From Gnetum montanum (taxonomy: Eukaryota; Streptophyta; Gnetopsida; Gnetales; Gnetaceae), in NCBI GenBank assembly GCA_015680685.1, contig MNCI01008033.1, positions 126,001 to 190,000 on the forward strand: a stretch of DNA of 64,000 nucleotides, in the 5' to 3' direction. Of this stretch, positions 59,290 through 64,000 are shown piece after piece. Below the pieces are notes generated by a model. It was not told the origin of the DNA and did no database searches. It saw only the letters and a program-made list of their open reading frames with translations. The position numbers and the translations under genes were made by a program. Within the stretch, counting starts at the first letter, position 1, and each line of letters begins with the position of its first letter.

Positions 59290-59676
59290 ATGGCTGTGGT
59301 GGGACAAGCTTTCCTCAAACGAAATTTCTCGCTCAAACTCTTCTTCAGAAATGCGGCATCAATCGCCTTCTCCTGCGATCTCCTCGCTTGCACAGACAAC
59401 CATTTGCAGAAGTTGAAGCCTTCTTCATGGCCCTTGTTTAGCAGCGTTGATCAGGCTCTTCTCAAACGGAGCAGATTCTCCGTCGACGATGCTTTCCCGC
59501 CGATTTGTCGAGCATCGCAGGCAGCGGATTGCTTTCACCGACAAATATACGACGAGTCTGATGACGACTCTGGTGCTGTGAATGAGTTGGGGATTTGGGC
59601 TGACAGCGTCAAGAAGATGAACAAGCACAAGTACAAGAAGCTCCGCAAGCGCAATCGTACAAAGAAGAGAAAATGA
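59290..59676 (+). CDS. Mitochondrial small-subunit ribosomal protein mS38 (COX24/AURKAIP1 family)
   Basis: An intact 128-codon single-exon ORF. Residues about 105-128 (WADSVKKMNKHKYKKLRKRN then RTKKRK) are the basic C-terminal helix that defines the mS38/COX24/DUF1713 family, which sits in the mitochondrial ribosome's small subunit against rRNA. The N-terminus (MAVVGQAFLKRNFSLKLFFRNAA) is rich in Arg, Lys, Ser and hydrophobic residues with no acidic residue, as in a mitochondrial presequence. A Ser/Asp-rich linker (DESDDDSGAV) precedes the helix. The chosen ATG is the first in frame after AATAAAACAGA. Length suits plant members. It is the only undamaged host gene in the window and lies about 0.9 kb from the retrotransposon nest. 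Confidence 0.82.
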   Translation: MAVVGQAFLKRNFSLKLFFRNAASIAFSCDLLACTDNHLQKLKPSSWPLFSSVDQALLKRSRFSVDDAFPPICRASQAADCFHRQIYDESDDDSGAVNELGIWADSVKKMNKHKYKKLRKRNRTKKRK

Positions 59677-62600
59677 GCGCATTCTACCTGTATGTTTTTG
59701 GAGACTTAGGCCGTTTAGTTTAATTTGTTTGTTTTCGCTTCGTTTTTGTTGCTGTTTTAATGCCCTAGGTCTGCATTTTACTTCTGTTTGTTTTAATGCC
59801 CTATATCTGCATTTGACTTATGTTTATTTCTTACGAGGAAGAGTTTTGGATGCTTTTTCATTGAAAATGATGACTTTATGTTATAAGGGAAATTTCATTT
59901 CTTCATGAACCTGCAACGGATGCACTTTCATTGAAAGTGATGGAATTTTCATTTTTTCATGATCTTGCCCTCAACAATCTCCCACATCAACAAATTCGGC
60001 CGAGGGTGAGAGCATACACTAATTCATGGAATTTGTTTTTTCAAAAAATCCATCCTTAGGAAAAATAAGGTACAGAACTCTTGTTCTTTGTCCAGAAAGC
60101 ATGAAAATTTGGTTTTTTAAATCTTGTTCTTCGTCTAGAAGTCGTGAAATTTTTACTCAAAGAACTTTTTACTTGTAAACTAATAATATTCTATCAGCCA
60201 ATTTTATAGATATATATTATAAATATATATAACTAACCAGTATAGGAGGCATTGGAACCCAAAAAATTGAAACATAGGTACACTCCAATATATATGGTCC
60301 ACATAGAACTTTATAACTCAGCATTGGCCTTGATAGTGGGGGTTATTGAAACCCGAAATATATAAGGCTGAATCTTCTGCAAATAATTAGATTGCCTGAA
60401 CAAAGAATCCTCACAATTTGAGAAGGGAATGAGAAATATGGGTTTGCATAAAAACGCTAATTGTAAAGAGAGAGTGTTTATTGATAAAGTTACCATCTTT
60501 AAAGACTCTAGTGTACTGTACTAGAGCTCTACTTTCATCCAAACAATTGATTGTCCGTAGAACCCAGAAGCAAAGACCATTATTCTCTTTCAACACCTAC
60601 AAGATCAAACATATTCCTTTCAAGTCAAAAGCTTTACACCAGCTTTGAGGCAAGATTCCAAACGTGAGAGATAGCGAAAGTAAAAAGACCTTAGCAGAAG
60701 CTCCCTCCTCAGGTTAAAAATTGCACCAAAGTAAATGTTGTTTACAATTTAGCCTTAGACGCTCATGTTTCTATATCACCAGCATTTGTGTCTTGAGCAC
60801 CATTTCATAATAAAGCTTTTCCAGATTCATCTACATCTAAAAAAACTCCAATCAAATAAAAATTCAAAATAGGAGGAAAATGAGATATTTATAAAATTTT
60901 CCAAATATAGTTCTATTTCTAGAAATAAAAATTGCAATGAGAATACTTGAAACTTGAATACATAAAGATTTCATAGGAACCACCTATGTCTATTGAAAAA
61001 ACTAAGAAACCATGGAACAATCATTGCAAATATCCATTATGTAAAATAAAATAAAAGCTTCTTACATTTTCCTTCTCATTCTTGTTTCATATTTACTGAT
61101 TTATGCCAAACTAGGACCTTTTTATGCCATTGCATTGCCACCTAAACTTTCACCTTCCTTTTTCCAAATTATTTTTATTTTACATCAAATGCAACACCTA
61201 TTGATTGTTTGACATAGGTGCACCTTAATTTATTAATTTCTGAACAAGATTAGATATTAAGGAAAATTTTATAACCTAGCAAAACCTAAAAAATGAAATA
61301 CATTCATATTTGTTACTCACAAGAATGTTTCCAAAATCACTTTCACCAAACTTAATATTCATGGAATATTGGTAAAGCAATTGAGATATATCAAAAACCT
61401 AACAAATATTTAAACAAAAGTCAATATTAGAGCAACTGAAACCTAAAATGGATGAAAATAGCACATCAAGGGAAAAAAAATTGATCTAACTTCACTATAT
61501 AATATAAATATGTAAAAACTTCAAATCATTCTGAATGTATTTCATTGCAATGTGCTTGATAAATCTTTACATTACCATCGGAAGTGTAAACTACAAGCAA
61601 ACAACTAGAAAAACAAAAACAAAAAACAAAAAACGAAAAACATGGTTAAGTTACAACTACCGAAACAATCAATGATGATGAAAACTTGAACAATCACAAA
61701 TGCCCTCCATTTGGAGCCATTCCTAGTAGAGACCAACCAATTGATCATACATAGCACTTCACATCTTTAGCCATGCTAATGGGTAATATGCATAGCTTTA
61801 TGAGATCTATATTAATAAATAGATCAAAATGTTTGCCATGAAAATCCTATCCTAATTCAAATTTGCACTCAAGAAATGATTTTTATAAAGCATCATCAAT
61901 CATGAGGTGATAATAAACTACATATAACATGGAAAAGAAAGAATTACCATGTTTTCCCTATTTTTTATTTGAAAGAAAGAGTCATGGTGCACCTTGGTAA
62001 GCATGTTTTCTCTATTCTCTTTAAATAAATGCATTCTCATCTCTCTTGTCATGTTTCTTGCCTTTTTCATACGCAACGATCTCATTGAGCTAAAGATTTA
62101 GATAACATAAACTCAAATAATTTGAAATGCTTAATAAAGGTTTATTCATTGGACTAAACTTTAACTTTCCTTTGGTTCCCCTTCCCTTATTAAGAAAAGG
62201 TGTCATCACTTGAAGGCTCAATACTCATCCTATTATGTAGGGTCCCACATACTACAATAAATTGTTAGTTGTAAGTCCTATAACCAATGAAAACTATGAA
62301 AATCATTACTATTACATTCAAACTTTAAAACAAATACAAAAACACATTGAATTGCCAAATCCAAATTTTAAGGATGAGAAAATCAATTAGAAGAAAGAAA
62401 TTTTAAGGGGAAAATTAAGTGAACCTTTCAAAGAGCTAATTTTCATTTCAAAACTATCATTTTGTAAAATCTTTTAGTATGTTTACATATATATGCCAAC
62501 ATATTTATTGTTGTCCACATTTTTCAAAAAAAAATAAAATTTGTAGCTATTTTTCATCCTACATGTTTATTTTAAAACTATATTACAATTTGAATTATTG

Positions 62601-64000
62601 TCATCATTTTCCAACCAAATTGGACTAACCTATATGGTAAATGAGTGATCCATAATTGCTTTTATAACTAGCTGCTGGTTGAAAGTGAATGCTTTAAGTA
62701 AAGGTTCACCTACTTATAAATCACTTTAAAATAACTTGTGCAAAAGCCATTACCAAATGTTAATCACAAATCATTGGAAAACATTGCCAACTTGCATAAA
62801 AAAGTTATGACAAATCTTTCAATTGTAGGCCATTCCCACATTTAGTTTCTTCTGTAGCTCTAAGTATATTCATGAAACAAAAAACAACGGTATTATACAA
62901 GAGCAAAGACAGAAGAGAAAATAATATATTCTAATCTTTAATAAACATAACTTGGAATATTTTAAATTATGATTTTGACTTTGGGATATGTTTCCTACCC
63001 TATTTGAGAAAAAAATATATAATTTCAACATAAATCATCTCTCTTTGCTTTTCAAAAACATAATATTGTTCTTCAAAAGGGGTTAGTTTTCCAATATTGA
63101 GTTATTTTACAAACAAGATCATGTAATTAAAGTTACTTTTGCAAAACTTCTAGTAAGAAAAATGAAGATCAAGGATGATAAAATAGGTTAATACATGGAG
63201 GATGTGCCATCTACTAATTTCAAATGATTAAGAAATTCCATACTACTATGAACTACTAAATATAGTATTAATCTCAACACCATGCATAACAAAAACTTTT
63301 TTAACTGCCTCACCAAAAAGAAAAAAAGAAAAAAAAAGAGAGAAAAGAAAAAAAAAAGGAAAAAAGAAATAAAATTCTACCCAGATCTTAAATGTCTCTA
63401 CTTCACAATGTTCACGGTGTCTGCTTATTGCAATGTAGCGTTTGACTTTAAAAGACTTCATAAAGGCTTTTTCCACCTTCATTTTAACTCAAATTAGTTC
63501 TTCTCTCTTATGAAAAACATAAATTTACTCATCACAAAGAAGAATTATTTTCCTATGTTGATTTCTTCTGTAAATCATGTAATAAAAGTTAATTTTATAA
63601 AATTTTTCACAAGCCAAATGTAATATGAGTATGTACGTGTGAATATGAAGGTATGTGTAAACTGCTTATTTTCTAAGGATTAAGAAAATTTGTTTTTGAT
63701 ACTTGGTGCTAAATACAGTCTAACCTTCAAGACCATGCAAAAAAGGCAATGTGACCCTTATCTAGCCCAGACAATACTAGCAAAAGGGATTAGCCATAGG
63801 GATTATATATTTTGTTTGTACTAGTATCAATTTATACAGACAATGCCCCTTACCCACCTTTGTAATAGTTCAAACACCCAACAAATGCTTTGCATACCTA
63901 ATGTATTACCATTGAATTATCACATTATTGACACCCTGTAGCAATATTAGACAATATGTCCACAAACATAAAATAATTTATGTTGTCTACTAATATGAAA
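59677..64000. other. AT-rich intergenic sequence
   Basis: It holds the 3' flank of the mS38 gene and no supportable coding region; the few ORFs are short and low complexity. TCTTGTTCTTTGTCCAGAA and TCTTGTTCTTCGTCTAGAAG at 60079 and 60122 form a short direct repeat. An A/G-only tract lies at about 63316-63372. No LTR edges, tRNA genes or inverted-repeat elements were recognised. Confidence 0.6.

Noticed and set aside
60311-60596. Two 61-codon - strand ORFs
   Set aside because: Short, overlapping, no recognisable motif, in AT-rich intergenic DNA.
63246-63497. Short ORFs on both strands rich in Lys or Phe
   Set aside because: Produced by an A/G-rich low-complexity tract.

Overview
This is eukaryotic, almost certainly seed-plant, nuclear DNA. 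About 58 kb is a pile of decayed Ty3/gypsy LTR retrotransposons nested in one another, followed by one short host gene and AT-rich intergenic DNA. The size, age and nesting fit a large-genome plant, perhaps a gymnosperm, but no sequence here proves the taxon.

Layout. (O) The outermost element is Athila-like and on the + strand. Its gag and PR-RT occupy 1-3545, a spacer 16236-18120, a remnant third ORF about 35677-36250, and its 3' LTR 36470-36879 plus 57867-58406. Its 5' end lies left of the window. (A) An Athila-like element on the - strand, 3546-16052, interrupts O's RT. It has a 3' LTR, a long third ORF, pol lacking its RNase H, gag, a decayed tRNA-Asp PBS and a truncated 5' LTR that abuts an oppositely oriented LTR tail (16053-16235). 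(T) A 17.5 kb Tat/Ogre-like element, 18121-35638 on the + strand, sits between O's spacer and O's third ORF and is flanked by GGAAT/GGAAC. (B) An Athila-like + strand element, 36880-57861, sits in O's 3' LTR, flanked by CTATT/TTATT. (C) A solo LTR, 46080-57133, sits in B's 3' LTR, flanked by GTTTT on both sides. (D) A complete Athila-like - strand element, 46457-56618, sits in C, flanked by CTTAG on both sides. D is the youngest: its gag-pol stays in one frame for about 6.2 kb and is broken only by stop codons.

The most unusual content is inside T. Between protease and reverse transcriptase, on the opposite strand (29004 down to 24502), lies a spliced gene of eight exons. Six consecutive exon junctions keep phase across GT-AG introns. 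It has its own TATA box (29256-29263), a domain that reads as an FCP1/NIF-type HAD phosphatase whose catalytic aspartates are lost, a region resembling plant-transposon ORF proteins, and a charged helical C-terminus. It now carries several in-frame stops. T's LTRs, leader and antisense intron 1 share arrays of a palindromic GCGTATACGC motif.

Right of the nest are 58407-59289 (short repeats and a possible tRNA-derived SINE), an intact 128-codon gene for a mitochondrial ribosomal protein of the mS38/COX24/AURKAIP1 family (59290-59676), and about 4.3 kb of AT-rich sequence with no supportable gene. Nearly all in-frame stops in the elements can be explained by single C-to-T or G-to-A changes, as expected for old methylated transposons.
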